Shown piece after piece: positions 1 through 7,471 of a stretch of DNA of 14,146 nucleotides. The position numbers were made by a program, and so were the translations under genes. Every line of letters starts with the position of its first letter. The stretch's first letter is position 1. The notes beneath the pieces were generated by a model. It was not told where the DNA came from and searched no databases. It was given only the letters and a program-made list of their open reading frames with translations. Origin of the DNA: Bacteroidales bacterium (GTDB lineage Bacteria; Bacteroidota; Bacteroidia; Bacteroidales; UBA932); NCBI GenBank assembly GCA_017614795.1, contig JAGABD010000092.1, forward strand, positions 1 through 14,146. Direction: 5' to 3'.

Positions 1-22
1 CGCAAAAGTAAGCATTTTTTAC

Positions 23-30
23 TAATTTTG
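23..30 (+). promoter_or_regulatory. Putative -7 promoter element of rnpB
   Basis: TAATTTTG fits the Bacteroidetes -7 consensus TAnnTTTG and lies about 8-10 bp before the expected 5' end of the RNase P RNA. The matching -33 TTTG would fall at or beyond the left edge of the window and cannot be judged. Confidence 0.55.
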
Positions 31-37
31 CAGCGCC

Positions 38-380
38 ACAGGCGGGACGGTCTGTCGCCCGAAAGGGAGGAAAGTCCGGACAGGAAAGGGCACCCCGCTG
101 CGGAAAGCGCAGAAGGGAGTAATCTTTTGGAGGCCGTAACAGAAAACAACCGCCGGCACCAAGGGTGGAAGGCTTCGGCCGCAATACCACCTGCCGGCAA
201 GGATGAAAACGCGGGGCAAGAGCCCACGACGGCAGGCGGCGACGTCTGTCGGGTACGGCACCGGGGCCTGCAAGACCAAATATACCGGCAGATGAGGGCG
301 GCCCGCCCGATGCCGGGGGGTAGGTTGCGAAGATAAATGACAGACTCAAAAACAGAAACCGGCTTACGGTCCCGCCTTTA
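38..380 (+). ncRNA. rnpB: RNase P RNA (bacterial type A, M1 RNA)
   Basis: This is the catalytic RNA of ribonuclease P, which removes 5' leaders from pre-tRNAs together with the RnpA protein. The sequence shows the universally conserved 5' core GAGGAAAGTCCGGAC (68-82) and the 3' core ACAGAAACCGGCTTAC (352-367). The terminal helix P1 closes perfectly, with AGGCGGGAC (40-48) pairing with GTCCCGCCT (369-377). An internal 'agagcccac' box also fits the family. The length of about 340 nt is usual for Bacteroidetes. A U-rich run (TTTATTTTG) directly follows the 3' strand of P1 and may help 3' end formation. The 5' and 3' ends are inferred from the P1 stem and may be off by a few bases. Open reading frames on both strands across this region are not genes. 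Confidence 0.97.
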
Positions 381-385
381 TTTTG
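378..385 (+). promoter_or_regulatory. Possible -7 element of rimO
   Basis: TTATTTTG matches TAnnTTTG at all but one fixed position and lies 16 bp before the rimO start. It overlaps the U-rich tail of rnpB, so the same bases may serve 3' end formation. Read-through from rnpB is an alternative source of rimO transcript. No TTTG at the -33 distance was recognised. Confidence 0.25.
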
Positions 386-400
386 TAACTTATTGATTCA

Positions 401-1708
401 ATGTCTATAACTACCGTTCAGGTTATCACCCTGGGGTGCAGCAAAAACACCGTCGATACCGAGCATCTTCTGGCCCAGCTTCCGGAAGTGCAGTATCGCG
501 TGCTGCCGGAAGATTCCGCCGAATACGCGGACTTCCTGCTGGTGAATACCTGCGGTTTCATCGGCGACGCCAAGGAAGAATCCGTGAACGCGGTTCTTGC
601 GGCCGCTCAGCGCAAGCGCGATGGCGGAGCCGGCAAACTCTATGTGTTCGGATGCCTCAGCCAGCGATACGGGGTTGAACTGCCCTCGCTGATTCCGGAG
701 GTCGACGGCTGGTTCGGAGCACGCGAACTCGATCCCGTCGTGAGGGCGCTCGGTGCGCAGCCTTCGGAGGCGCTGCGACAGCATCGCCGCATCGGCACGA
801 AGGTGCCCTATGCATATCTGAAGATATCCGAAGGCTGCGACCGCCGCTGCTCCTACTGCGCCATTCCCTACATCCGCGGAGCGCACAGGTCCGTGCCTAT
901 AGAAAAGCTCGTGGAAGAGGCGACTCTTCTGGCAGGCACCGGCGTAAAGGAACTTATTCTCATCGCCCAGGATACCACCTATTACGGACTCGACATATAT
1001 CGCCGCAGGGCGCTGGCCGAACTCCTGCAGGCGCTTTCCAAAATAGAGGGCATCGAGCGGCTGCGCTTGCATTACTCCTATCCCGAGGGTTTCCCCGAGG
1101 ACGTGCTGCAGGAAATGGCGGTGAATCCTAAGGTCTGCAAATATCTTGACATCCCTCTTCAGCATATCTCCGACAAGGTTTTGAAGAATATGCACCGCGG
1201 CGTCGACGGGGCCTGGACCCGTCAGCTGATAAGGCGCCTCCGCGACGAGATTCCCGGCCTTGTCTTGCGTACTACGGTAATTGTCGGCCACCCGGGAGAA
1301 GGTCCCGAAGAATTTGAAGAACTTCTGGATTTCGTGCGCGAAGCCCGCTTCGAAAGGCTCGGCGCTTTCAAATACTCGGAAGAGGAAGGGACCTGGGGCG
1401 CGGCCCATCTTGAAGACGATGTTCCCGAAGAGGAGAAGCAGCGTCGCTACGATGCTCTGATGACGCTTCAGGCCGGTATTTCAGCCGAGTTCAACGACAG
1501 CCGAATCGGCAATGTCGAACAGGTGCTCGCGGATGAAGTCGTGGATGGCAAACTCATCGCCCGCAGCCAATACGAAAGCCCCGAGGTGGACGGCGAAATA
1601 ATCGTCTCCTGCCCTCAGGGCATCGATCTTCAATCTTTGGTCGGACATTTCATCGACGTCCGCATCACCTCCGCCACCGATTACGACCTTCTGGCCGAAC
1701 TGGCCTGA
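401..1708 (+). CDS. rimO: Ribosomal protein S12 methylthiotransferase RimO
   Basis: RimO is a radical-SAM enzyme that adds a methylthio group to the conserved aspartate of ribosomal protein S12, using two [4Fe-4S] clusters in the cytoplasm. The 435-aa length is normal for the family. The N-terminal UPF0004 domain carries its three cluster cysteines, C13 (in LGCSKNTVD), C51 (in NTCGFI) and C85 (in VFGCLSQRY). The radical-SAM motif is C146-DRR-C150-SY-C153, followed by AIPYIRG. A TRAM domain occupies roughly residues 370-435. The LGCSKN and GCDRRCSYC signatures favour RimO over its tRNA-modifying paralogue MiaB, whose motif is usually GCNKYCTFC. The ATG at 401 is right because the family begins only a few residues before the first cysteine motif. 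It stands alone between rnpB and a convergent gene. Confidence 0.95.
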   Translation: MSITTVQVITLGCSKNTVDTEHLLAQLPEVQYRVLPEDSAEYADFLLVNTCGFIGDAKEESVNAVLAAAQRKRDGGAGKLYVFGCLSQRYGVELPSLIPEVDGWFGARELDPVVRALGAQPSEALRQHRRIGTKVPYAYLKISEGCDRRCSYCAIPYIRGAHRSVPIEKLVEEATLLAGTGVKELILIAQDTTYYGLDIYRRRALAELLQALSKIEGIERLRLHYSYPEGFPEDVLQEMAVNPKVCKYLDIPLQHISDKVLKNMHRGVDGAWTRQLIRRLRDEIPGLVLRTTVIVGHPGEGPEEFEELLDFVREARFERLGAFKYSEEEGTWGAAHLEDDVPEEEKQRRYDALMTLQAGISAEFNDSRIGNVEQVLADEVVDGKLIARSQYESPEVDGEIIVSCPQGIDLQSLVGHFIDVRITSATDYDLLAELA

Positions 1709-1718
1709 TTCGCCTAGG

Positions 1719-1804
1719 TGCGCTCAACCTCAATTTTTTCGAGAGGTTGAGAACAAAAATGGCCGAAAATGCGCTCAACCTCAATTATTTTGCGAGGTTG
1801 GGAA
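1719..1804. repeat. Two tandem copies of a 51-bp-period hairpin repeat
   Basis: Two units start at 1719 and 1770, sharing TGCGCTCAACCTCAATT on the left and GAGGTTG-GAAC on the right. Unit 1 forms a perfect 9-bp stem (1723-1731 with 1743-1751) and unit 2 a 9-bp stem with one G-U pair (1774-1782 with 1794-1802); each has an 11-nt A/T-rich loop. The T-run lies inside the loop and not after the stem, so neither unit is a classical intrinsic terminator on either strand. The units sit exactly where rimO and the thiamine receptor gene converge, so they may still end or stabilise both transcripts. The space between the units (1755-1769) is not conserved with what follows unit 2. Confidence 0.7.
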
Positions 1805-1832
1805 CACTTATCGAGGGGCGGGCCCTAACAGA

Positions 1833-4223
1833 CTAAAAGCGTAGCGCCAGCCGGGCGGAGGCGGAGAGGGGCGCGACGGGTATGAAACCAAGTTGATAGT
1901 AACGGTTGCCGTTGGGGTGGCCAAGGCTGCCGGCGATGGCGGAGTAGACCCAGCCGCTCTGGGCTACCTGCGCGCTGAAGATGTTGTGAAGGTCGAGTCC
2001 GACTTCGGCTTCGCGGAGGAAACGGGGGAACTTGAACTTGTACGAGAACGACAGCTCGCTGAGGCTGTAGCCGGGAAGGCTGCGGTCGCCGTTTCCGCTG
2101 TTGTCGAGGTACATCCGGCTTACGTAGGAAGTATGCCACACGGCTTTGAAGCCCTTGTAGCGGAAGTTCACGAATCCGTTCAGGATGGCCGAAGGCGAAA
2201 ACGCCAGTGGTTTGTCGTCGTAATGGAACACCGACACCCCGTTGTCCCAGTCCTCCACATACTCGTCGAAATCCAGGATCCTGTTGCGGCTGAGTGCGGC
2301 ATTCGCCTCGAACGACAGCCACGAAAGCGCGTCCACTCCGCCAGTCAGTTCCAATCCGGCACGGTAGGAATCCGGGATGTTCGTGGTGAGCGCCTCGCCT
2401 ATATCGCTGAGTTCGCCGGTTTGCACCAGCTGGTCGTCGTACCTCATATAATAGAGCCCGACGCCCGCGCGCCAGATTCTGGCCGCAACGCTGTAACCCG
2501 CCTCGAAATCATAGAGCCTTTCTGCCTTGGGGGCGGGATTGTGCCCGTTGTCGGTGAAATTGTTGCGCTCGGGTTCGCGCCCTGCCACCGCCGCCGAAGC
2601 ATAGGCCCTGTGGGCGCCCGAAGTAAAGCTCACGCCGGCCTTGGGATTGAAGAAATTCCAGGTCTTGTCTATGTCGAGGTCGTGCCTGGTGGCCGTTCCG
2701 TTGCCGTTGTCGATATACTTGTCGTTGTATCCCCAGGTCTTGTAATGCACGCGCCTGAGTTGCAAGTCTCCGAAGACGCTCCACTGTTCCGACAGCGCGA
2801 AGGAGGCCTTCAAGAAACCGCTGCCGTCGTTCTTGGAAGCGGGGGAGTCGTAATATTTGTACCATCCGTCGGCGAGTATTCTCGCAGCGAGCTCCTCGTT
2901 GGAAGCGTAGGTCAGCTTGCCGAAATGCGTGCAGTCGAACCACTGGAGCGAAAGGCCTCCCACGACATACCAGGGACCTTTCCGGTAAGATGCGGACGCC
3001 ACGGTGCCCCAGGTGTCCTGGCTCAGCCCCTTGCGCCTCACGAAATCGCTCTTCTCAACCAAGCCGTTCGCCCCTGTAAACACCGGGATGCCGAACTTCA
3101 CCAGCTTGTTCTTCTGCCGGAACTCTTCGTAATACCCATATCCACCGGTATATCGGGCGGAAAGCGAAAAGCGCAGCGCGTCGGTAGCCGCGAGGCTGAA
3201 GCTCACTATATGGTGGTTCTGCCAGAAATTGTCGGTGGTGCGCGGCCACAGCGTGCCGTCGTTCATCTTGTAACGCGAAGTCAGGTACTTGCCGTCCTCC
3301 TTAACCAGAAGGCCGTTGGCATCGGTCTGAAGATACTCGTAGAGCGAATTGAACTGACCGAGCCCGAACTCGCAGATGTCCTTGTAAGTCTTTATGCCAG
3401 TCTTTTGGTCGTAGCCCCAGCCAGCGTCGCAATAGCATCCGTCCATCAGCGAGAGCGAACCGTTGCCCGCGGTGACGCCGTTCCAGGCCTGCCCGGTATT
3501 CTCGAAATTGCCAAGAAGCCGATAGGCGAGTTTCCAGCCGCGTCCCATCCACGTGGCGCTTCCGGTATAGCTGCCGCTGCGGCCGTCCGTGCCGTGCATA
3601 TAACCGTCGGTGGAAGTCTCGTTGTAGGCGCCCTCCAGCACCAGGTGGTTCCAGAGAAGGCCCGTCGATACGCTGCCTCCTGCGTGGAAGGTGTTGAATG
3701 AGCCGAAAGACGTGGTAAGTTCCGCCTCCGGTATTAGGGAAGGGGCTTTGGTTGCGAGCGAAACTGTTCCTCCGAAAGCTCCGTCGCCGTTGGTGGACGC
3801 TCCCACGCCGCGCTGGATCTGCACGCTGCCGAGAAGGCTGCCGTAAGAGTTCATATTGGCCCAGAAAACCGTCTGGTCCTCGGGAGAATTGAGGGGTATG
3901 CCGTCGATGGTGACATTTATGCGCGAGCCTCCTGCCCCTCTGATGCGCATATAGGTGGTGCCGGTGCCCACGCCGTTCTCGCTCCAGGCGATCACGCCCG
4001 GGGTAGATGCGAACAGAAGCGGGAGTTCCCGCCCCGATGCGGACGCGTCTCCCAGTTCGGAGCGTCCTACGCGGCTCACGGCGTAGGGAGCGTTCTTCTG
4101 GGCGCGCACTGCGCTGATGATTATTTCCTGCAATTCTTCCGATTTCAGCGAATCGGCTTCCTGCGCGAATGCGGCAGGCGAAACGAGCGCCGCGACAGCG
4201 GCTGCGACAAAGAATTTCTTCAT
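1833..4223 (-). CDS. TonB-dependent outer-membrane receptor, probable thiamine/TPP importer
   Basis: This is a 796-aa outer-membrane TonB-dependent receptor. A signal peptide covers about residues 1-20 (AAFA|Q), and EIIISAV at 34-39 may be the TonB box. The plug domain (about 40-160) contains YMRIRGAGGSRINV and TIDGIPLN, followed by a long beta-barrel ending in RLALRF with the C-terminal aromatic typical of barrel proteins. It lacks the N-terminal carboxypeptidase-like domain of SusC proteins. A TPP riboswitch directly upstream implies control by thiamine pyrophosphate. In Bacteroidetes, receptors behind such riboswitches (omr1, OMthi) are known or predicted thiamine transporters, often followed by pnuT and tnr3. 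Neither follows here, because the gene converges on rimO. Three cysteines in a short stretch (C263, C265, C284) are unusual for an exported barrel. The family call is secure; the substrate rests on the riboswitch. Confidence 0.9.
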   Translation of the reverse strand: MKKFFVAAAVAALVSPAAFAQEADSLKSEELQEIIISAVRAQKNAPYAVSRVGRSELGDASASGRELPLLFASTPGVIAWSENGVGTGTTYMRIRGAGGSRINVTIDGIPLNSPEDQTVFWANMNSYGSLLGSVQIQRGVGASTNGDGAFGGTVSLATKAPSLIPEAELTTSFGSFNTFHAGGSVSTGLLWNHLVLEGAYNETSTDGYMHGTDGRSGSYTGSATWMGRGWKLAYRLLGNFENTGQAWNGVTAGNGSLSLMDGCYCDAGWGYDQKTGIKTYKDICEFGLGQFNSLYEYLQTDANGLLVKEDGKYLTSRYKMNDGTLWPRTTDNFWQNHHIVSFSLAATDALRFSLSARYTGGYGYYEEFRQKNKLVKFGIPVFTGANGLVEKSDFVRRKGLSQDTWGTVASASYRKGPWYVVGGLSLQWFDCTHFGKLTYASNEELAARILADGWYKYYDSPASKNDGSGFLKASFALSEQWSVFGDLQLRRVHYKTWGYNDKYIDNGNGTATRHDLDIDKTWNFFNPKAGVSFTSGAHRAYASAAVAGREPERNNFTDNGHNPAPKAERLYDFEAGYSVAARIWRAGVGLYYMRYDDQLVQTGELSDIGEALTTNIPDSYRAGLELTGGVDALSWLSFEANAALSRNRILDFDEYVEDWDNGVSVFHYDDKPLAFSPSAILNGFVNFRYKGFKAVWHTSYVSRMYLDNSGNGDRSLPGYSLSELSFSYKFKFPRFLREAEVGLDLHNIFSAQVAQSGWVYSAIAGSLGHPNGNRYYQLGFIPVAPLSASARLALRF

Positions 4224-4312
4224 ATTAGTTTTCTTACGCGGGCATTATCCCGATCAAGTTATAAGGGTATTTTCTCAGCCGCCGCAACGGGCAGCACCCC
4301 TAGCTTCTCCAA
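4224..4312 (-). promoter_or_regulatory. TPP (thiamine pyrophosphate) riboswitch, THI element
   Basis: Read on the minus strand, 4300-4231 carries the conserved THI-box blocks in order: GGGGTGC, GGCTGAGA, ATACCC, ACTTGATC and GGATAATGCCCGCGTAAG. P2 pairs GGGGT with the ACCC block. P3 forms GCTGCC/GGCGGC around a six-base loop. The sensor stem pairs CGGG with CCCG, where the usual family sequence is CTGG/CCAG, a compensatory change that supports real structure. The closing stem P1 is not obvious and may be weak. Only about 12 nt separate the conserved core from the ATG at 4223 and no terminator stem fits between, so repression by blocking translation start is more likely than attenuation. That mechanism is inferred. 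Confidence 0.93.
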
Positions 4313-4319
4313 GCCAATA

Positions 4320-4327
4320 CAAAGGTA
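4320..4327 (-). promoter_or_regulatory. -7 promoter element of the riboswitch-thiamine receptor transcript
   Basis: On the minus strand this reads TACCTTTG, an exact fit to TAnnTTTG. A start a few bases downstream would put the transcript's 5' end just before the TPP aptamer, as expected. No TTTG is found at the usual -33 spacing. Confidence 0.55.
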
Positions 4328-4339
4328 AGAAAAATATGC

Positions 4340-4347
4340 TATATTTG
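4340..4347 (+). promoter_or_regulatory. -7 promoter element of the susC-susD operon
   Basis: TATATTTG is an exact fit to TAnnTTTG and lies 17 bp before the susC start, leaving a leader of only about 10 nt. It is 12 bp from the divergent -7 element at 4320-4327, so the two polymerase sites would overlap. No TTTG at -33 is seen, which suggests a weak or activator-dependent promoter. Confidence 0.5.
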
Positions 4348-4364
4348 AAGATTGTAATAACACT

Positions 4365-7300
4365 ATGCGTCTGCGCGCACATATTCTCGCCCTCGTGGCT
4401 GTGGCCGCTCTTCTGAACGGCGCGTCCCTGGGTGCGCAGAACAACAAGAAAATCCTGCTCGTAGGAACGGTGCTTTCGACCGAGGACTACGAAGTTCTAC
4501 CAAAGGTGGCGGTTATGATTACCGGCACCGAGGAAGGGGTGCTGACGGACGATCACGGCAACTACCGTATGGAAGTGCCGGCGGACACCAAGTCCATCAC
4601 CTACTCCTGCATGGGATACCTCACCAAGGAACTCAAGCTCACTTACAACCCCGTGGTCTTCAAGGTGGTATACCTCGACGAATCGGCCGAAACCCTTAAC
4701 GAAGCGGTCGTGACGGCCTTCGGCACCACCCAGAGCAAGGAGAACGTCGTATCTTCGGTGGATGCGGCGGACGTGCGCAGGTTCGGCGGCGGCGACGGCG
4801 ACCTCTCCACCTCCTTTTCGGGCAACATCGCCGGCATAATGGCCACCCAGCTTACGGGAGAACCCGGCGGAGGCTCGCTTTTCAGCATCCGCGGCTCCTC
4901 CACCTTCGGCCGCAGCACCGAGCCTCTCTACATCCTCGACGGCGTAGAGGTGAGCCGCGACGTAATCAACGGCCTCTCGGCGGAATCCATCGCCACGATG
5001 TCCATCCTGAAAGATGCGGGCGCGACCTCCCTCTACGGCTCCAGGGGAGCCAATGGCGCCATCGTGGTGACCACCACGACCGGCACCAGCAGCAACCGCA
5101 TAAGCATAAACGTCCATATGAACGGCACCCTGCTCACCCCGACCGACTTCCAGGGAGTGGCGGACGGCGTTACATATATGGAGAATTACAACGAGGCGCG
5201 CAGGACCCGCGGGATGGAGCCCTTCTACTCGCAGGAGAAGATAGACGGCACGCGCAACGGCCTAGACAAGTATCTCTACCCGGATGTCGACTGGTACAAG
5301 ATGCTGTTCAAGGACTGGTCCTACAGCGACCAGACCATAGTGAACGTGCGCGGGGGCGGCAACCGCGTGAATTACTTCCTCAGCGCCACGGCATATCACG
5401 AACAGGGAATGCTGCGCGACTCCGAAGACGTCGACTACAGCACCAACGTGGATTACAGGCGCTACACCGTGGTGAGCAACGTCACGGCCAAGATCACCAA
5501 ATTCTCGAAGCTCGCCATCAAGATGAACACGCAGTTCGTCTACCAGGACAGGCCGTACTACTCGCCCGATACCGTGTTCCGCTGGGCTATGGAGGCCAAC
5601 CCGGTGGAATTCAGCCCCACATATCCGCGCTCGTGGGTGCCCGGAGCAAACTACGTGGTCTACGGCAACGCGGCCTCGTGGGACACCAATTCCACGTCGC
5701 TCAACCCTTACGCCGAGCTGTCCAAGGGCTACCGGAGGGGCTATACCAACACGACCACGATGTCTATGCGCTACGACTACAACCTGAACAGGAGGGTAAA
5801 GGGCCTCAAGCTCTGGGCGCAGGTGGCAATCACCAACAGGGCCTACTCCCAGCGCATCTACTACCGCAATCCGCACTACTTCACCCTCACTGGCTGGCAC
5901 GACGATCCCAATACCGGCAAACGCATCTACGAACTCGACACCATCGGTTCTGTCGGAACGAACTTCTTTACCTACAACATCAACCGCAACGGCTTCCGCA
6001 AGCTGACGCTCCAGGGTACCGTGGAATACTCCCGCACCATCAGGGGCGACCATTTCGTGCACGCCGTGCTGGTGTACAACCAGGAGAGCAAGGTGGACAA
6101 CCAGCCCACAACCTATTACCAGACGCTTCCGGAACGCGAGCAGTCCCTTGCGTTCAGGGGAGGCTACCGCTACAAGATGCGCTATCTGGCCGAAGTGAAC
6201 GTGGGATACAACGGCAGCGAGAACTTCGCCCACGGAATGCGCTGGGGCCTCTTCCCGGCGGTCGCCGGAGGATGGATAATCTCGCGCGAGCCCTTCTTCA
6301 GCCCGCTTCTGCCCGTGGTGTCCTACCTCAAGATAAAGGCCTCCTACGGCCTCTCGGGCAACGACAACATCGCGCAGCGCTTCCCTTATCTCTCGGAGAT
6401 AACGATGAACTACAACACCACCTTCTACAAGGGTTCGAACTCCTTCACCCGCCAGAGGGGCAACGAATACAAGAGCCTCGGCAACGAGGACACCACCTGG
6501 GAACTTTCTCGCAAGCTCAACGTCGGCTTCGACGCCACGCTGGGGCAGGACCTTACGGTTTCGGCGGAATGGTTCCGGGAGAACCGCAGCGGCATCTTCA
6601 TGCAACTCAACCTGCCGTCCTATATGGGCCTTTCGGGGATGAAGCCCTACGACAACATAGGGGCTGTGCGCAACCAGGGCGTCGAGGCGAGCCTGCGCTA
6701 CAACCATATGTTCAGCGAGGATTTCTATGTCGCGGCAGATGCCAACTTTACCTACGCCCACAACGAGATAACCGCCTACAACGAGTCCAAATACAAGAAA
6801 TACAAGAACACTTCGCGGATCGGGCATCCGATCGATTCGATTTTCGGCCTCACCGACGACGGACTCTTCGCCAGCCAGGCCGATATCGCGGCGTCGCCGG
6901 TGCAGACCTACACGCCCGACTATATGCCCGGCGACATCAAATACAAGGACATCAACGGCGACGGACGCATCGACGACAACGATATGTCGGTGATAGGGAT
7001 GCCCACCGTGCCTGAAATCCAGTACGGATTCGGCTGCACGGTCGGCTGGAAGAGCTGGGATTTCTCGTTGAGGTTCCAGGGCCGCGACCGCGTTTCGGTG
7101 CTGATGACGGACATCCATCCTTTCCGCGACAATTCCCGCCAGGGTTACAATATGATGCAGTGGATTGCCGACGACCACTGGTCCGAGAGCAACCCGAACC
7201 CCGACGCGGCATACCCGAGGCTCGACTACAAATACAACCTTAACAACACCGAAACTTCCACCTTCTGGGTGAGGGACGGCCGCTTCCTGCGGCTCAAGCA

Positions 7301-7469
7301 GGCCGAGCTGGGCTATTCCTTCAAGAAATCGGTACGCATTTACCTGCAGGGATACAACCTGTTCATAATAAGCCCGTTCAAGCTCTGGGACGCCGAGAAG
7401 GGGAGCGGCAACGGCCTGACATACCCGCTCAAGCGTTCCTACCGCCTGGGCCTGAAACTCAATTTCTGA
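4365..7469 (+). CDS. SusC/RagA-family TonB-linked outer-membrane transporter
   Basis: The 1034-aa protein is the barrel half of a SusCD pair, importing bound oligomers (glycans, peptides or others) across the outer membrane with TonB energy. A signal peptide spans about residues 1-24. A carboxypeptidase-regulatory-like domain follows at about 29-108, then the SusC motif LNEAVVTAFGTTQ (111-123) and the plug (about 125-240) with FSIRGSSTFG, PLYILDGVE and LKDAGATSLYGSRGANG. The barrel ends in GLKLNF. A Ca-binding-like loop, DINGDGRIDDND (862-873), is typical of the family. The susD partner starts 2 bp after the stop. No STN domain is present, so signalling to an anti-sigma factor is not expected. 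The substrate is unknown: no glycoside hydrolase, peptidase or regulator lies nearby. Confidence 0.95.
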   Translation: MRLRAHILALVAVAALLNGASLGAQNNKKILLVGTVLSTEDYEVLPKVAVMITGTEEGVLTDDHGNYRMEVPADTKSITYSCMGYLTKELKLTYNPVVFKVVYLDESAETLNEAVVTAFGTTQSKENVVSSVDAADVRRFGGGDGDLSTSFSGNIAGIMATQLTGEPGGGSLFSIRGSSTFGRSTEPLYILDGVEVSRDVINGLSAESIATMSILKDAGATSLYGSRGANGAIVVTTTTGTSSNRISINVHMNGTLLTPTDFQGVADGVTYMENYNEARRTRGMEPFYSQEKIDGTRNGLDKYLYPDVDWYKMLFKDWSYSDQTIVNVRGGGNRVNYFLSATAYHEQGMLRDSEDVDYSTNVDYRRYTVVSNVTAKITKFSKLAIKMNTQFVYQDRPYYSPDTVFRWAMEANPVEFSPTYPRSWVPGANYVVYGNAASWDTNSTSLNPYAELSKGYRRGYTNTTTMSMRYDYNLNRRVKGLKLWAQVAITNRAYSQRIYYRNPHYFTLTGWHDDPNTGKRIYELDTIGSVGTNFFTYNINRNGFRKLTLQGTVEYSRTIRGDHFVHAVLVYNQESKVDNQPTTYYQTLPEREQSLAFRGGYRYKMRYLAEVNVGYNGSENFAHGMRWGLFPAVAGGWIISREPFFSPLLPVVSYLKIKASYGLSGNDNIAQRFPYLSEITMNYNTTFYKGSNSFTRQRGNEYKSLGNEDTTWELSRKLNVGFDATLGQDLTVSAEWFRENRSGIFMQLNLPSYMGLSGMKPYDNIGAVRNQGVEASLRYNHMFSEDFYVAADANFTYAHNEITAYNESKYKKYKNTSRIGHPIDSIFGLTDDGLFASQADIAASPVQTYTPDYMPGDIKYKDINGDGRIDDNDMSVIGMPTVPEIQYGFGCTVGWKSWDFSLRFQGRDRVSVLMTDIHPFRDNSRQGYNMMQWIADDHWSESNPNPDAAYPRLDYKYNLNNTETSTFWVRDGRFLRLKQAELGYSFKKSVRIYLQGYNLFIISPFKLWDAEKGSGNGLTYPLKRSYRLGLKLNF

Positions 7470-7471
7470 CG

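Noticed and set aside
28..336. Open frames on both strands at the left end
   Set aside because: They lie within the RNase P RNA, whose conserved cores and P1 helix explain the sequence.
1755..1769. Short spacer between the two hairpin units as a CRISPR spacer
   Set aside because: Only two units with internal palindromes and a 15-base gap, no cas genes and no further repeats; this is not a CRISPR array.
1893..3701. Plus-strand 602-codon frame inside the thiamine receptor gene
   Set aside because: Shadow of the receptor, which has a signal peptide, plug motifs, riboswitch and barrel ending. The plus-strand product is Val/Ala/Arg-rich without domains.
5262..7178. Minus-strand 638-codon frame opposite susC
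   Set aside because: Shadow of a clear SusC gene; composition is Val/His/Arg-rich with no recognisable family.
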